NCBI RefSeq assembly: GCF_028743715.1 | Contig: NZ_CP117996.1 | Coordinates: 1,860,001 to 1,924,000 of the forward strand | DNA from: Microbacterium sp. Clip185 | GTDB taxonomy: Bacteria; Actinomycetota; Actinomycetes; Actinomycetales; Microbacteriaceae | Reading direction: 5' to 3' | DNA length: 64,000 nt | In this document: one piece after another, positions 7,522 through 17,342 of the stretch | Layout: each line of letters starts with the position of its first letter | How positions within the stretch are numbered: position 1 is the first letter of the stretch | Made by a program: the position numbers and the translations under genes | The notes under the pieces: generated by a model | Told to the model about the DNA's origin: nothing | Database searches by the model: none | Seen by the model: only the letters and a program-made list of their open reading frames with translations

Positions 7522-9417
7522 ATGACCGCCGCGTCCGTTCCGTCTTCCGCGCCCCGGCGTGCCCGTGTCGCGTGGCCCCTGGGCCTCATCCTGATCGTCA
7601 TCGCCGCCGCCCTGACCGGATGGCAGGTGTCAGCGTCGATGAGCGACTACTACGGCGCGGTCGCGATGTCGATGAGCAAGAGCTGGTCGAACCTGTTCTT
7701 CGGCGCCTTCGACCCCGCCGGCACCGTCTCGCTCGACAAGATCCCCGGCTCCTTCTGGATCCCCGCCCTGGCCGTGCGGCTGTTCGGTTTCTCGCCGGCG
7801 GCCGTCATCCTTCCCAACGCTCTCGCCGCCACCGCGGCGGCCGCCGTCAGCGCGTTCACCGCCCGTCGGTTGGTCGGAACGACGGGCGGTCTGCTGGCCG
7901 GCGCCGTGGTCGCGACCACGCCGATCCTCGTGGCCGTGGCACGATCGAATCAGCCCGAGTCGTTCTTCGTGCTCGCGCTCGCGCTGGTGGCGTGGGCGGC
8001 GGTGCGCGCAATCCAGCAGCGCAGCCTCGGCTGGTACCTCCTCGCCGGGGCCTTCATCGGCGTCGCGTTCCAGACCTACATGCTCGAGGCCTGGGCCGTA
8101 TGGCCCGCTCTGGCCGCGGGGTATCTGTGCACCCGTCAGCGCTGGTGGCGTCGCATCTGGCACACGCTCGTCGCGGGGATCGCGAGCCTCGCCGTGTCGC
8201 TCACCTGGGTGCTGATCGTCTGGCTGATCCCCGCATCCGATCGGCCCTACGTCGGCGGCACGAACGGCAACAACCCGTGGGAGATGGTCTTCGGATACAA
8301 CGGGCTCGGACGCTTCAGCGCCACCGCCGATTCGGACGCCTACCGCTCGTTCACGCCGGCGTTCTCGGGCGACCCCGGTCCCCTCCGCCTGTTCAACACC
8401 GAGCTCGCCGGCCAGATCGCGTGGCTGCTCCCCGCGACCGTCGCGGCGATCGTCGTCCTGCTCATCCTGCGATGGCGCCCCGCGACCGTCGTGTTCCTCG
8501 GCGGGTGGTTCGCGACCGAGGTCGCGATGTTCTCGCTCGTCGCGGGTATGCACCAGTTCTACACGTCCGCACTCGCGATCCCCGTCGCCCTCCTCGTGGC
8601 AGCGGCGTTCGCCGTCGCGCGCTCCCGGCGCCTGCTCTGGCCGCAGTTGCTCCTCGTCGCCGTCACGGCGGCCACCGCCGTGGTGATCGCGGCGATGTAC
8701 TCCGAGCCGAGCCCGGTCATCGCCTGGATCCAGGCCGCCATCGCTGTCGTGGCGATCCTGCTGCTCGTCATGGAACGTCGAGCCCAGGCCTTGCGCTGGG
8801 TGACCTCCATGGTCGCGGTGATCGCCCTCCTGCTGACGCCGGCGGCGTGGTCAGTGCTGACGATCAGCACGCCGAGCTCGATCAATCCGACGGCCGCCGG
8901 AGTCTCCCAGATGCCGGGCGGCGGCGGGTTCGGCGGCTTTCGGCCCGGCGGTACGGCCTTCGGCGGCTCGGCGAGCGGCGCAAGACCGCACGCACCGGCC
9001 GGCGGAGCGCAGACCGGCGCCCGCGGCGGGATGCGCCCCACGGGCGTGCCGGGCGGGGCGGACTCGGACGCGGCGCTGCTGCTCTATCTCACAGAGCGTC
9101 AGGGCGATGCGAAGTACCTCGTCGCCACATTCGGCGCACAGTCGGCGGCGCAGCTCATCCTGTCCTCCCATGGAGGCTCCGTATTGCCCATCGGCGGATT
9201 CGACGGCAGCGACGATGTCCCGACCCTTGCCGCGTTCCAGCAGATGGTCGCCACCGGCGAGGTCACCTACGTGCTCGGGTCCGGCGCGCCGGGAGCGGGA
9301 GGGACCCGCTTGGCGTCGGAGTCGACGAAGGACATCGCCGCGTGGGTGGCATCCACCTGCACCCTCGTGAGCGATGCCCCCGCGGGCGCGACGCTCTATT
9401 CCTGCGCCGCAGGATGA
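7522..9417 (+). CDS. Membrane glycosyltransferase, GT39/PMT_2 (ArnT-like)
   Basis: A 631-residue polytopic membrane protein of the GT-C fold that uses polyprenyl-linked sugars. The first membrane segment is followed by the extracytoplasmic catalytic loop with SMSDYYGAVAMSMSKSWSN and DPAGTVSLDKIPGSFW, where the acidic residues are typical of the family. About eleven hydrophobic segments follow, up to residue ~455. Then comes a glycine-rich linker (GGGGFGGFRPGG) and a soluble C-terminal domain of about 135 residues with two cysteines near the end. Such proteins decorate surface glycans or proteins; the acceptor is unknown. The gene ends nine bases from the convergent gltX. Confidence 0.85.
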   Translation: MTAASVPSSAPRRARVAWPLGLILIVIAAALTGWQVSASMSDYYGAVAMSMSKSWSNLFFGAFDPAGTVSLDKIPGSFWIPALAVRLFGFSPAAVILPNALAATAAAAVSAFTARRLVGTTGGLLAGAVVATTPILVAVARSNQPESFFVLALALVAWAAVRAIQQRSLGWYLLAGAFIGVAFQTYMLEAWAVWPALAAGYLCTRQRWWRRIWHTLVAGIASLAVSLTWVLIVWLIPASDRPYVGGTNGNNPWEMVFGYNGLGRFSATADSDAYRSFTPAFSGDPGPLRLFNTELAGQIAWLLPATVAAIVVLLILRWRPATVVFLGGWFATEVAMFSLVAGMHQFYTSALAIPVALLVAAAFAVARSRRLLWPQLLLVAVTAATAVVIAAMYSEPSPVIAWIQAAIAVVAILLLVMERRAQALRWVTSMVAVIALLLTPAAWSVLTISTPSSINPTAAGVSQMPGGGGFGGFRPGGTAFGGSASGARPHAPAGGAQTGARGGMRPTGVPGGADSDAALLLYLTERQGDAKYLVATFGAQSAAQLILSSHGGSVLPIGGFDGSDDVPTLAAFQQMVATGEVTYVLGSGAPGAGGTRLASESTKDIAAWVASTCTLVSDAPAGATLYSCAAG

Positions 9418-9426
9418 GCGACCGCG

Positions 9427-10941
9427 TCAGCCGATCTTCTGCACCAGGGCGTCAAGACGGCGGATGCTCTCGCTCTTGCCGAGCAGCTCCATCGACTCGA
9501 ACAGCGGCGGCGACACCCGACGACCGCTGACCGCAACCCGGAGCGGGCCGTAGGCGACGCGAGGCTTCAGGCCGAGCTCCTCGATCAGCGCCTTCTGCAA
9601 CGCCTCCTGCACGGATGCAGCCGTGAACTCCGCGTGCGGCACGAGCTCGAGCGCGTTGACGGAGGCGACCAGCACCTCACCGGCGTTGGCCGGCAGCGAC
9701 GCGAGGGCATCGTCGGCGTACTCCACCTCGTCGCGGAACAGGAACCCGAGAAGGCCCGGCACGTCGCCGAGCAGCTGCACGCGCTCCTGCACGAGCGGAG
9801 CAGCAGCGGCGATGAGCGCCCGCTCACGGTCATCGAGCGTCTCACCGATGATGCCCGCGTCGCGCAGGTACGGCAGGATGCGGGTCGCGAAGTCCTCGGG
9901 CGCCAGCATCCGGATGTGATCGCCGTTGATGGACTCGGCCTTCTTCTGATCGAAGCGGGCCGGGTTGGGGTTCACATCGGCGATGTCGAAGGCCTCGACG
10001 AGCTCGTCGAGCGAGAACACGTCGCGATCGGGGGCGAGTGACCAGCCCAGCAGCGACAGGTAGTTGAGCAGGCCCTCGTGGATGAAGCCCTTCTCCCGCT
10101 GCAGGAAGAGGTCGGCCTTCGGGTCACGCTTGGAGAGCTTCTTGTTGCCCTCCTCCCCCAGCACCAGCGGCATGTGCCCGAACCGCGGCATGAAGTCGGT
10201 GACGCCCGCTTCGATCAGCGCGCGGTACAGCGAGAGCTGACGCGCGGTCGAGGGCATGAGGTCCTCGCCGCGGATGACGTGCGTGATGCCCATGAGCGCG
10301 TCGTCGACCGGGTTCACGAAGGTGTACAGCGGCACACCGCCCGCGCGCACGATGACGAAGTCGGGGAAGGATCCGGCGGGGAACGTCACCTCGCCCCGGA
10401 TGAGGTCCACGTAGGTGAGGTCTTCGTCCGGCACGCGGAGGCGGTAGGCGGGCTCGCGCCCCTCGGCGCGGAACGCGGCCTTCTGCTCTTCGGTGAGCGT
10501 GCGGTCGTAGTTGTCGTAGCCGAGCTGCTTGGCGCGCCCGTTCGCCTCGTTGCGCGCGTCGATCTCCTCGGCCGTCGAGTAGCTCTCGTACGCGACACCC
10601 GCCGCGACGAGCTTGTCGAGCACCTCGCGGTAGAGCTCATGCCGCTGCGACTGCCGGTACGGCGCGTGGGGACCGCCGACCTCGACGCCCTCGTCCCAGT
10701 CGATCTCGAGCCAGCGCAGCGCCTCGAGCAGCTGCTGGTAGCTCTCCTCGCTGTCGCGAGCCGCATCCGTGTCTTCGATGCGGAAGACGAGCTTGCCGCC
10801 GTTGTGCCGGGCGTATGCCCAGTTGAACAGCGCGGTGCGGATGAGGCCGACGTGCGGCAGGCCCGTGGGCGAGGGGCAGAACCGCACCCGGATGTCGGAG
10901 CCGGTTGCGGTCGTGGTGCGGGGATCGGGTGCGGAAACCAT
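9427..10941 (-). CDS. gltX: Glutamyl-tRNA synthetase
   Basis: Charges tRNA-Glu with glutamate and, in organisms lacking GlnRS, also tRNA-Gln. The 504-residue class I synthetase has the HIGH-type motif in [17 protein letters not shown] at about residues 22-38 and the KMSKS-type loop as KLSKRD. The anticodon-binding helical domain fills the C-terminal third. The ATG at 10941 has GGGAG six bases upstream; TAGGCT is eight bases ahead. In many relatives the FAH-family gene lies directly upstream of gltX. Here a LysR, an aminotransferase and an MFS gene stand between them. Confidence 0.95.
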   Translation of the reverse strand: MVSAPDPRTTTATGSDIRVRFCPSPTGLPHVGLIRTALFNWAYARHNGGKLVFRIEDTDAARDSEESYQQLLEALRWLEIDWDEGVEVGGPHAPYRQSQRHELYREVLDKLVAAGVAYESYSTAEEIDARNEANGRAKQLGYDNYDRTLTEEQKAAFRAEGREPAYRLRVPDEDLTYVDLIRGEVTFPAGSFPDFVIVRAGGVPLYTFVNPVDDALMGITHVIRGEDLMPSTARQLSLYRALIEAGVTDFMPRFGHMPLVLGEEGNKKLSKRDPKADLFLQREKGFIHEGLLNYLSLLGWSLAPDRDVFSLDELVEAFDIADVNPNPARFDQKKAESINGDHIRMLAPEDFATRILPYLRDAGIIGETLDDRERALIAAAAPLVQERVQLLGDVPGLLGFLFRDEVEYADDALASLPANAGEVLVASVNALELVPHAEFTAASVQEALQKALIEELGLKPRVAYGPLRVAVSGRRVSPPLFESMELLGKSESIRRLDALVQKIG

Positions 10942-10952
10942 AGGCTCCCAGC

Positions 10953-11918
10953 CTACCCGCGTCGCCCCGCCGTGCCGCGGCCCACTCCCGCAGCCTGCGC
11001 GGCCTCGCCGACCGCCGCGAGTGCCAGCCGAAGCGCGGGCACCCGGTGCGCGTCGGCGGCAGTCACCACATGAAGCGTGCGCTGCTCCCCCGGTGGCAGC
11101 GGCACCGCCTGCACGCCCGGCAGCAGCGGGAAGGAGTCGAGGGCGAGCCCCGGCAGGGTCGCGACACCGGTACCCCGGGCCACGAGGTTCTCCACCGCGA
11201 CGATGTTGTCGGTCTCGAACGCGATCCGCGGCGTGAACCCCGCGCGGGCGCAGAGCTCCAGCAGGTGACCGCGGCACCGAGGACAGCCCGCGATCCAGGA
11301 TGCGTCGGCGAGCTCGCCGAGCTGAGCGACGGATGCTCCGACGAGCTCGTGGTCGTCGGGAAGCACGACGAACATGCGGTCCGCGCCGAGGGTGCGCACG
11401 ACGAGGCCGCGCGCGCTCTCACCGTGCGGATCGTTCTCGTCGCCCGGGTAGCTGAACGTGAGCGCGATGTCGGCGCGATCCTCACGCACCGCAGCCATCG
11501 CCTCAGGCGGTTCCGCCTCGACGTAGGTCACGGCGAGTCCGGGAGCCTTGTCCGAGAGCGCCGCAAGCACCCGCGGGACCAGCGTCGGCGACGCCGAGGG
11601 GAATCCGGTCAGACGCACGCGGCCCGAGGTGAGCCCACGCAGCTGCGCCAGCTCGTCGGAGGCCGCGTCGATGGAGCGCGCCACCGCGTCCGCGTGGCGG
11701 GCGAGCACGGCGCCGGCCTCGGTGAGGCGCACCCGGCGCCCGACGCGCTCGACCACCGGCATCCCGACACGACTCTCGATGCGGCGCACCTGCTGGCTGA
11801 CAGCGGGCTGGCTGTACCCGAGGGATGCGGCGGCCGCCGTGATGGACCCGGTCTCGGCGATCGCGCGCATCACGCGGAACGCCTGAACGGCGAGCTCGCC
11901 CTCGTCCTGATCGGCCAT
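10953..11918 (-). CDS. LysR-type transcriptional regulator
   Basis: A 321-residue LysR protein. The winged helix-turn-helix occupies residues about 8-66 ([21 protein letters not shown] is its recognition region), and the two-lobed effector domain follows from about 95. The effector domain has a cysteine cluster, [13 protein letters not shown], which could make it redox- or metal-responsive; that is a guess. The ATG at 11918 is fixed by TATATT six bases upstream; the longer frame is not protein-like. It is divergent from the PLP enzyme gene at 12002, with a T-N11-A dyad between them, so that gene is the expected target. Confidence 0.87.
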   Translation of the reverse strand: MADQDEGELAVQAFRVMRAIAETGSITAAAASLGYSQPAVSQQVRRIESRVGMPVVERVGRRVRLTEAGAVLARHADAVARSIDAASDELAQLRGLTSGRVRLTGFPSASPTLVPRVLAALSDKAPGLAVTYVEAEPPEAMAAVREDRADIALTFSYPGDENDPHGESARGLVVRTLGADRMFVVLPDDHELVGASVAQLGELADASWIAGCPRCRGHLLELCARAGFTPRIAFETDNIVAVENLVARGTGVATLPGLALDSFPLLPGVQAVPLPPGEQRTLHVVTAADAHRVPALRLALAAVGEAAQAAGVGRGTAGRRG

Positions 11919-11924
11919 GCGCCG

Positions 11925-11930
11925 AATATA
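11925..11930 (-). promoter_or_regulatory. Predicted leaderless -10 element of lysR (TATATT)
   Basis: TATATT on the minus strand ends six bases before the lysR ATG. It touches the LysR operator, consistent with autorepression. Confidence 0.5.
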
Positions 11931-11944
11931 TAACGCGAGCTTAT
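11930..11944. promoter_or_regulatory. LysR-type operator (T-N11-A dyad)
   Basis: ATAACGCGAGCTTAT has ATAA/TTAT arms and fits the LysR consensus T-N11-A. It lies in the 83-base gap between the divergent lysR and aminotransferase genes. Confidence 0.6.
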
Positions 11945-12001
11945 GAACGCGATGCCCCTTCTGCCGTAGACCGCGACCTCGGGCATCCCGATGCTGGAGA
12001 C

Positions 12002-13054
12002 ATGACCGCACCGCTGGATCTCACCGCCGTCCGCGCGGCCTTCGACGGCGGTCGGGACTACCTCGCCGCCTGCACCGGCGGACTGCCGCCGCGCGTGAGC
12101 CGAGACGCCCTCATCGCCGACATCATGCGCGCGGTCACGCACGGGGCGGATGCAGCGGCCTACTCCGTCGTCGTCGAGCACACGCGCCGGCACGCCGCAC
12201 GACTGCTGCAGGTCGCACCCGAGCGCGTCGCGATCGGGTCGCAGACCTCGGTTCTGGTGAGCCTCATCGCCGCAGCCCTGCCCGAGAGCAGCGAGGTGCT
12301 CGTGCCGGACGGCGACTTCTCTTCCCTCGTTCTCCCGTTCGTGCACCGCGGCGGCCTCCGTGTGCGCTGCGCACCGCTCGCAGAGCTTGCCGAAGCCGTT
12401 CGGCCCGACACGGCCCTCGTCGCCTTCTCGCTCGTGCAGTCCGCATCCGGCGAGGTCGCCGATCACGGCGCGATCACCGCCGCCGCGAGAGCGGTCGGAG
12501 CCCGCACGCTGTGTGACGGCACGCAAGCGGTCGGTTGGCTTCCCGTCGACGCGTTCGCCTTCGACGCGTTCGTCGTGCACGCGTACAAGTGGCTGTGCGC
12601 GCCGCGCGGTGTCGCCTTCCTCGCCCTGACGGAGGAGTTCGCAGCCACCCTGACGCCGCTCCACGCCGGATGGTACGCGGGCGCCGACCCGTGGCAGTCC
12701 TGCTACGGAGACGCCGCGACGCTGGCCTCGGACGCCCGTCGGTTCGATGTCTCCCCCGCGTGGCAAGCGTTCGTGGGCGCCGAGCCGTCGCTCGGACTCT
12801 TCGCCGACGCCGACATGTCCGCCGTCCACCGGTACACGACCGCTCTGGCGACGCGCTTCCTCACCGAGATGGGCCTCCCCGCCCCCTCCACCCCGAGCGC
12901 GATCGTGACGTGGACCGACGCGGATGCCGCCGACCTCGCGCGCCTGCAGGCCGCCGGCATCACCGCATCCGGCCGCGCCGGACGCGCGCGCCTCGCGTTC
13001 CACGTCTTCAACGACGAGGACGACGTCGATCGCGCGGTGCGGGCGCTGCGTTAA
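12002..13054 (+). CDS. Class V aminotransferase-fold PLP-dependent enzyme
   Basis: A 350-residue fold-type I PLP enzyme of the class V group (cysteine desulfurase, kynureninase and isopenicillin-epimerase relatives). The cofactor-binding aspartate is in LCDGTQAVGW at about residue 162. The Schiff-base lysine is in VHAYKWLCAPRG at about residue 196. No cysteine-bearing loop typical of desulfurases is evident, so transamination, racemisation or a lyase reaction is more likely; the substrate is unknown. Expression is probably controlled by the divergent LysR protein. Its TAA stop and the stop of the convergent MFS gene share the palindrome TTAA. Confidence 0.8.
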   Translation: MTAPLDLTAVRAAFDGGRDYLAACTGGLPPRVSRDALIADIMRAVTHGADAAAYSVVVEHTRRHAARLLQVAPERVAIGSQTSVLVSLIAAALPESSEVLVPDGDFSSLVLPFVHRGGLRVRCAPLAELAEAVRPDTALVAFSLVQSASGEVADHGAITAAARAVGARTLCDGTQAVGWLPVDAFAFDAFVVHAYKWLCAPRGVAFLALTEEFAATLTPLHAGWYAGADPWQSCYGDAATLASDARRFDVSPAWQAFVGAEPSLGLFADADMSAVHRYTTALATRFLTEMGLPAPSTPSAIVTWTDADAADLARLQAAGITASGRAGRARLAFHVFNDEDDVDRAVRALR

Positions 13055-14298
13055 GCCGCTTCGCGGCGCGTGCGCGCGAGCGGAGACGCCGCCACGACGA
13101 CGATCACGAGCGCGAGGGTCACGAACGCGAGCCCCCCGAATCCGATCCAGCCGAGGATGACTCCGGCGAGGATCGCGCCTGCAGCTCCCACGAGGTTCAT
13201 CGCGAGATCGCTGCGGCCCTGCCGGCGGGTGCGCATCGCCTCACTGCTGGTCTCCACGAGCAACGCCGCGCCCGCCACGGTCGAGGCGCTCCACCCGAGC
13301 CCCAGCAACACGAGGCCGATGGTCACCGCGGTGTTCGCACTCTGCCCCAGCCCCGAGACGAGAAGGGATGCGGCCAACAGCCCCTGCCCGAGGAGGACGG
13401 TCGCCACCCGGCCGATCCGGTCGGCGAGGATGCCGAACACCGGCGACAGCGCGTACATCCCGGCGATGTGCAGGCTGATCGTGAGCCCGACGATCGTGAG
13501 GCTCGCGCCGTGATGCACGAGGTGCACCGGGGTCATGGCCATGACGGCGACCATCGTGCCGTGAGAGGCGGCGATCGCGAGAATCGCGTAGCGCGCCGCC
13601 ACGGGCCGATCGGCGCGGGCGATCCGGGGTGCCGCGCCTGCCGCAGCCCGGGCGACGAGGCGTTGCGCCAGCAGGAGCGGGTCGGGGCGCAGCGCAGCGA
13701 CGTACAGGATGACGGCGAGCACCTGGGCGACGATCGTGAACAGATAGGGGCCGGTCAGCGGAGGCATACCGACCAGGTCGCCGAGCGCCTGCCCCGGTCC
13801 GACGAGGTTCGGGCCGAGAACCGCGCCGACCGTCGTCGCCCAGACCACGACCGAGATGTCGCGACCGCGCGACGAATCGGTCGCGAGGTCGGCCGCAGCG
13901 AAGCGCGACTGCAGGTTGGCGGCCTGACCCGCACCGATCAGCACGACCCCCGCGAGCAGCAGCGGGAAGGATGCGGCCGCCACCGCGCCGATCACCAGCA
14001 GCACCCCGATCAGGGCCACGGAGAGCCCGGCCGCGAGCGCGGGGCGACGCCCGCTGCGCCGCGCGAGGGCCGCGAGCGGGATGGCGAACGCCGCCGCTCC
14101 CAACGTCACGGCTGCTGTCGCCCAGCCGGAGAACGCCTCGTCACCGGACAGCTCGGTGGCGAGGATCGCGCCGAGCGAGATCGTCGCGCCGAACGCGATT
14201 CCCCCGAGGATCTGTCCGGAGGACAGCAGCCACAGCGTGCGGCGTCGGATGCGGGTCAGCTCGGCCGCATCCGGCAGCAGGTCGGGAGCGTCAGGCAT
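13051..14298 (-). CDS. MFS transporter
   Basis: A 415-residue major facilitator with about twelve membrane segments. The loop LARRSGRRP after TM2 is a variant of motif A, and the second half repeats it as ADRIGRV. The substrate is unknown; the layout suggests a drug/metabolite efflux type. The ATG at 14298 overlaps the stop of the FAH-family gene by eight bases (ATGCCTGA), so the two are probably translated together. This is notable because a hydrolase and an exporter in one coupled unit suggest a shared metabolite. Confidence 0.82.
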   Translation of the reverse strand: MPDAPDLLPDAAELTRIRRRTLWLLSSGQILGGIAFGATISLGAILATELSGDEAFSGWATAAVTLGAAAFAIPLAALARRSGRRPALAAGLSVALIGVLLVIGAVAAASFPLLLAGVVLIGAGQAANLQSRFAAADLATDSSRGRDISVVVWATTVGAVLGPNLVGPGQALGDLVGMPPLTGPYLFTIVAQVLAVILYVAALRPDPLLLAQRLVARAAAGAAPRIARADRPVAARYAILAIAASHGTMVAVMAMTPVHLVHHGASLTIVGLTISLHIAGMYALSPVFGILADRIGRVATVLLGQGLLAASLLVSGLGQSANTAVTIGLVLLGLGWSASTVAGAALLVETSSEAMRTRRQGRSDLAMNLVGAAGAILAGVILGWIGFGGLAFVTLALVIVVVAASPLARTRREAA

Positions 14299-15058
14299 CG
14301 CGCACGGTGTTGCGCAGAACGCCGATCCCCTCGACCTCGACCTCGACCTCGTCGCCGGCCACGAGCGGGCCGACACCGGCGGGGGTTCCGGTCATGATGA
14401 CATCGCCGGGCAGCAGCGTGAACACCGACGACGCGTATGCGATCAGCTCCGCGATCGGGAACATCAGATCGGTGAGCGGCGCCGACTGGCGCTCGTCGCC
14501 GTTGACGCGGGTCACGACGCGCGCGGCGGACGCGGGATCGAACTCCGTCTCGATGACGGGCCCGAGCGGGCAGAAGGTGTCGAAGCCCTTGGCGCGCGAC
14601 CACTGGCCGTCACTGCGCTGGAGGTCGCGGGCGGTGACGTCGTTGCCGACCGTGTAGCCGAACACGACGTCGAGGGCCTTCTCCACCGGCACGTTCTTCG
14701 CGATCCGGCCGATCACCACGACCAGCTCGCCCTCGAAGTCGACCCGCTCGGACTGCGTGGGGCGCACGATGACGTCGCCGGGACCGATGACCGCGGTGTT
14801 GGGCTTGAGGAACATCAGCGGCTCAGCGGGGACGTCGTTGCCGAGCTCCTCCGCGTGGGCACGGTAGTTGCGTCCGATCGCCACGACCTTGGATCGCGGG
14901 ATCACCGGCGCGAGCAGCGCCACATCCGCGATCGGGATGCGCTTTCCCGTCGGCTCGAAGCCGGCGAACATCGGGTCTCCGGCGAGCTGCACGAGTTCGT
15001 CGTCGTCGACGATTCCGTAGGCGATGGCGTCCTGGTGGCTGAAACGAGCGATCTTCAC
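14291..15058 (-). CDS. Fumarylacetoacetate hydrolase-family protein
   Basis: A 255-residue member of the FAH superfamily, which includes hydrolases, isomerases and decarboxylases acting on 2-oxo-acid or acylpyruvate substrates. The metal-binding motif is present as VDFEGELVVVIG, and a third acidic ligand is expected in YTVGNDVTARDLQ. The C-terminal half has the family loop LPGDVIMTGTPAGVG. The exact reaction cannot be told; acylpyruvase or oxaloacetate decarboxylase activities are common in this size class. The GTG start is supported by TAGGCT six bases upstream. The stop overlaps the MFS start. Confidence 0.87.
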   Translation of the reverse strand: MKIARFSHQDAIAYGIVDDDELVQLAGDPMFAGFEPTGKRIPIADVALLAPVIPRSKVVAIGRNYRAHAEELGNDVPAEPLMFLKPNTAVIGPGDVIVRPTQSERVDFEGELVVVIGRIAKNVPVEKALDVVFGYTVGNDVTARDLQRSDGQWSRAKGFDTFCPLGPVIETEFDPASAARVVTRVNGDERQSAPLTDLMFPIAELIAYASSVFTLLPGDVIMTGTPAGVGPLVAGDEVEVEVEGIGVLRNTVRDA

Positions 15059-15064
15059 CCGTTC

Positions 15065-15070
15065 AGCCTA
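15065..15070 (-). promoter_or_regulatory. Predicted leaderless -10 element (TAGGCT)
   Basis: TAGGCT on the minus strand, six bases before the GTG of the FAH-family gene. Confidence 0.5.
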
Positions 15071-15092
15071 TCCAGGACGCCCCGCCACGGAC

Positions 15093-16199
15093 TCAGGCGT
15101 CGAGCCGGACGAGCCAGTTGTGCTTGTCTTCGCGACGGCCGTACTGGATGTCGGTCAGCTCTTCGCGCAGCGACAGCGCGAGCGAGCCGGTCGGCTGCTC
15201 GTCGAAGAAGTCCTTGCCCTTGAGCTGGCCGATCGGCGTCACCACCGCGGCCGTGCCGCAGGCGAACACCTCGACGATGTCACCCGAGGCGACACCCTCG
15301 CGCCACTCGGCCAGCGACACGGCGCGGCCCTCGACCTTGTGGCCGCGGTCGATCGCGAGCTGCAGGATCGAGTCGCGGGTGATGCCCTCGAGGATCGAGT
15401 CGGACTGCGGGGTGACGAGGGTGCCGTCCTTCTTGACGAACACGATGTTCATGCCGCCGAGCTCTTCGACGTTGCCGTCCTGGTCGAGGAACACGACCTG
15501 GTCGCACTCGTTCTCGTACGCCTCGGACTGCGGCAGCAGGCTGGCAGCGTAGTTGCCGCCGGTCTTCGCCGCCCCCGTGCCGCCCTTGCCGGCACGGGAG
15601 TAGTCCTCGCTCAGCCAGATCGAGACCGGCTGCACGCCGCCCTTGAAGTAGGCGCCCGCGGGGCTCGCGATGAGGTAGTAGGCGACCTTCTGCGCCGGGC
15701 GCACGCCCAGGAAGGCCTCCTTGGCGAACATGAACGGCCGCAGGTACAGACTCTGATCAGCGCCCGACGGCACCCAGGCCGCATCCAGCTTGATCAGCTC
15801 GCGCAGCGACTGCACGAAGTACGACACGGGCAGCTCCGGCAGTGCGAGACGCCGAGCCGAGCGCTGCAGACGCCGACCGTTCTGGTCGGGACGGAAGGTG
15901 TGGATCGACCCGTCGGCATGGCGGTACGCCTTGATGCCCTCGAAGATCTCCTGACCGTAGTGGAGAACGGCCGCGGCGGGATCCAGCGAGATCGGGCCGT
16001 ACGGCTGCACGCGCGGGCGGTGCCAGCCGCCGCGCATCGACCAGCAGATGTCGACCATGTGGTCGGTGAAGTAAACGCCGAAGCCGGGGTTCTCGAGGAT
16101 CTGCTCGCGCTCCGCGGCGCCGCGGGCGGCGAGGTTGCGGGTGACGGCGAACTCGAGCGGTGCGAGGCCCTGGTCGGGATCGGTGTCGAGGAGTGTCAT
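15093..16199 (-). CDS. ilvE: Branched-chain amino-acid aminotransferase
   Basis: Transfers an amino group between glutamate and the 2-oxo acids of leucine, isoleucine and valine, the last step of their synthesis. The 368-residue fold-type IV PLP enzyme has the catalytic lysine in GAAKTGGNYAASL and the family regions YGQEIFEGIKAYRH and YLRPFMFA. Its length matches class II actinobacterial IlvE. The start is the ATG at 16199 with GCGAGA upstream. It lies 61 bases downstream of leuB on the same strand, with a hairpin between them, and is probably part of the leuB transcript. Confidence 0.94.
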   Translation of the reverse strand: MTLLDTDPDQGLAPLEFAVTRNLAARGAAEREQILENPGFGVYFTDHMVDICWSMRGGWHRPRVQPYGPISLDPAAAVLHYGQEIFEGIKAYRHADGSIHTFRPDQNGRRLQRSARRLALPELPVSYFVQSLRELIKLDAAWVPSGADQSLYLRPFMFAKEAFLGVRPAQKVAYYLIASPAGAYFKGGVQPVSIWLSEDYSRAGKGGTGAAKTGGNYAASLLPQSEAYENECDQVVFLDQDGNVEELGGMNIVFVKKDGTLVTPQSDSILEGITRDSILQLAIDRGHKVEGRAVSLAEWREGVASGDIVEVFACGTAAVVTPIGQLKGKDFFDEQPTGSLALSLREELTDIQYGRREDKHNWLVRLDA

Positions 16200-16251
16200 G
16201 AGGATCTCGCTTCATCTGCGCCTTGCGGCGCGGTCACGGGCGACGGCTGCG

Positions 16252-16274
16252 GGCTCCAGGTTACGCCTGGAGCC
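16252..16274. other. Intercistronic hairpin between leuB and ilvE
   Basis: Nine-base perfect arms (GGCTCCAGG and CCTGGAGCC) flank a five-base loop that includes the leuB stop codon. There is no T-run on the minus strand, so it is more likely an mRNA-stability or attenuating structure than a full terminator. Confidence 0.5.
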
Positions 16275-17313
16275 GCGCGATGATCGCGTCGCCGATCTGT
16301 GCTGTGGTGCGGACCGAATCGGAACGCTCGGCGATGTCGGCTTCGACCGCGCGGGTGAGGCGGTCGGCGTCATCGCGCAGTCCCAGATGATTCAGCAGGA
16401 GCGCGACCGAGAGGATCGCGGCCGTGGGGTCGGCCTTCTGCTGGCCCGCGATGTCGGGAGCCGAACCGTGAACGGGCTCGAACATCGACGGGAAGTCGCC
16501 GTCGGGATTGATGTTCCCGGATGCGGCGAGGCCGATGCCACCGGTGACGGCACCTGCCAGGTCGGTCAGGATGTCACCGAAGAGGTTGTCGGTGACGATC
16601 ACGTCGAAGCGGCTGGGGTTCGTGACCAGGAAGATCGTGGCCGCGTCGACGTGCAGATAGTCTACGGCGACGTCGGGGTGCTCCGTCGCCACCTCGTCGA
16701 CGATCCGCTTCCAGATGCCCCCGGCGTGCACGAGCACGTTGGTCTTGTGCACGAGGGTGAGCTTCTTGCGGCGCCGCTCGGCCTCGGCGAACGCGAAACG
16801 CACGACACGCTCCACGCCGAACGCCGTGTTCACCGAGGTCTCGTTGGCCACCTCGTGCGGGGTGCCCACGCGGATCGCGCCCCCGTTGCCGACGTACGGG
16901 CCCTCGGTCCCCTCGCGCACCACGACGAAGTCGATCTCACCCGGGTCGGCGAGCGGACCGCTCGCACCCGGGTAGAGCTTCGACGGACGCAGGTTCACGT
17001 AGTGATCGAGCGCGAAGCGCAGCTTGAGCAGCAGCCCCCGCTCGATGTTCGCGTTCTTCAGTCGAGGATCGCCGGGCACTCCCCCGACGGCGCCGAGCAG
17101 GATCGCGTCGTGCGAGGCGATCGCCGCCAGGTCGTCGTCGGTCAGGGTGTCGCCGGTCTCGAGGAAGCGCGCGGCTCCGAGCGAGAACCACGTGCGCTCG
17201 AAGGTCACGTCGGTGTCCGCGGTGACGGCCTCGAGCACTTTGTCCGCCTCGGCGATCACCTCGGGACCGATTCCGTCACCGGGGATGACGGCGAGCTTCA
17301 CGACGCGCGACAT
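16261..17313 (-). CDS. leuB: 3-isopropylmalate dehydrogenase
   Basis: Oxidises and decarboxylates 3-isopropylmalate to 2-oxoisocaproate with NAD+, in leucine synthesis. The 350-residue protein starts with the family N-terminus [17 protein letters not shown], carries the substrate arginine region [12 protein letters not shown], the catalytic lysine in [10 protein letters not shown], the metal aspartates in [14 protein letters not shown], and the NAD-binding [13 protein letters not shown]. Leucine rather than isocitrate specificity follows from the size and from ilvE downstream. Regulation is not visible. It is preceded by the DHA2 exporter gene on the same strand, 29 bases away, whose relation seems incidental. 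Confidence 0.94.
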   Translation of the reverse strand: MSRVVKLAVIPGDGIGPEVIAEADKVLEAVTADTDVTFERTWFSLGAARFLETGDTLTDDDLAAIASHDAILLGAVGGVPGDPRLKNANIERGLLLKLRFALDHYVNLRPSKLYPGASGPLADPGEIDFVVVREGTEGPYVGNGGAIRVGTPHEVANETSVNTAFGVERVVRFAFAEAERRRKKLTLVHKTNVLVHAGGIWKRIVDEVATEHPDVAVDYLHVDAATIFLVTNPSRFDVIVTDNLFGDILTDLAGAVTGGIGLAASGNINPDGDFPSMFEPVHGSAPDIAGQQKADPTAAILSVALLLNHLGLRDDADRLTRAVEADIAERSDSVRTTAQIGDAIIARLQA

Positions 17314-17342
17314 GGCACTCCTGTCTCAGGATGCCGCGGGCA

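Noticed and set aside
12535..14397. A 620-codon plus-strand open frame over the aminotransferase end and the MFS gene
   Set aside because: Highly Arg-rich with no domain; it is a shadow of two well-supported genes.
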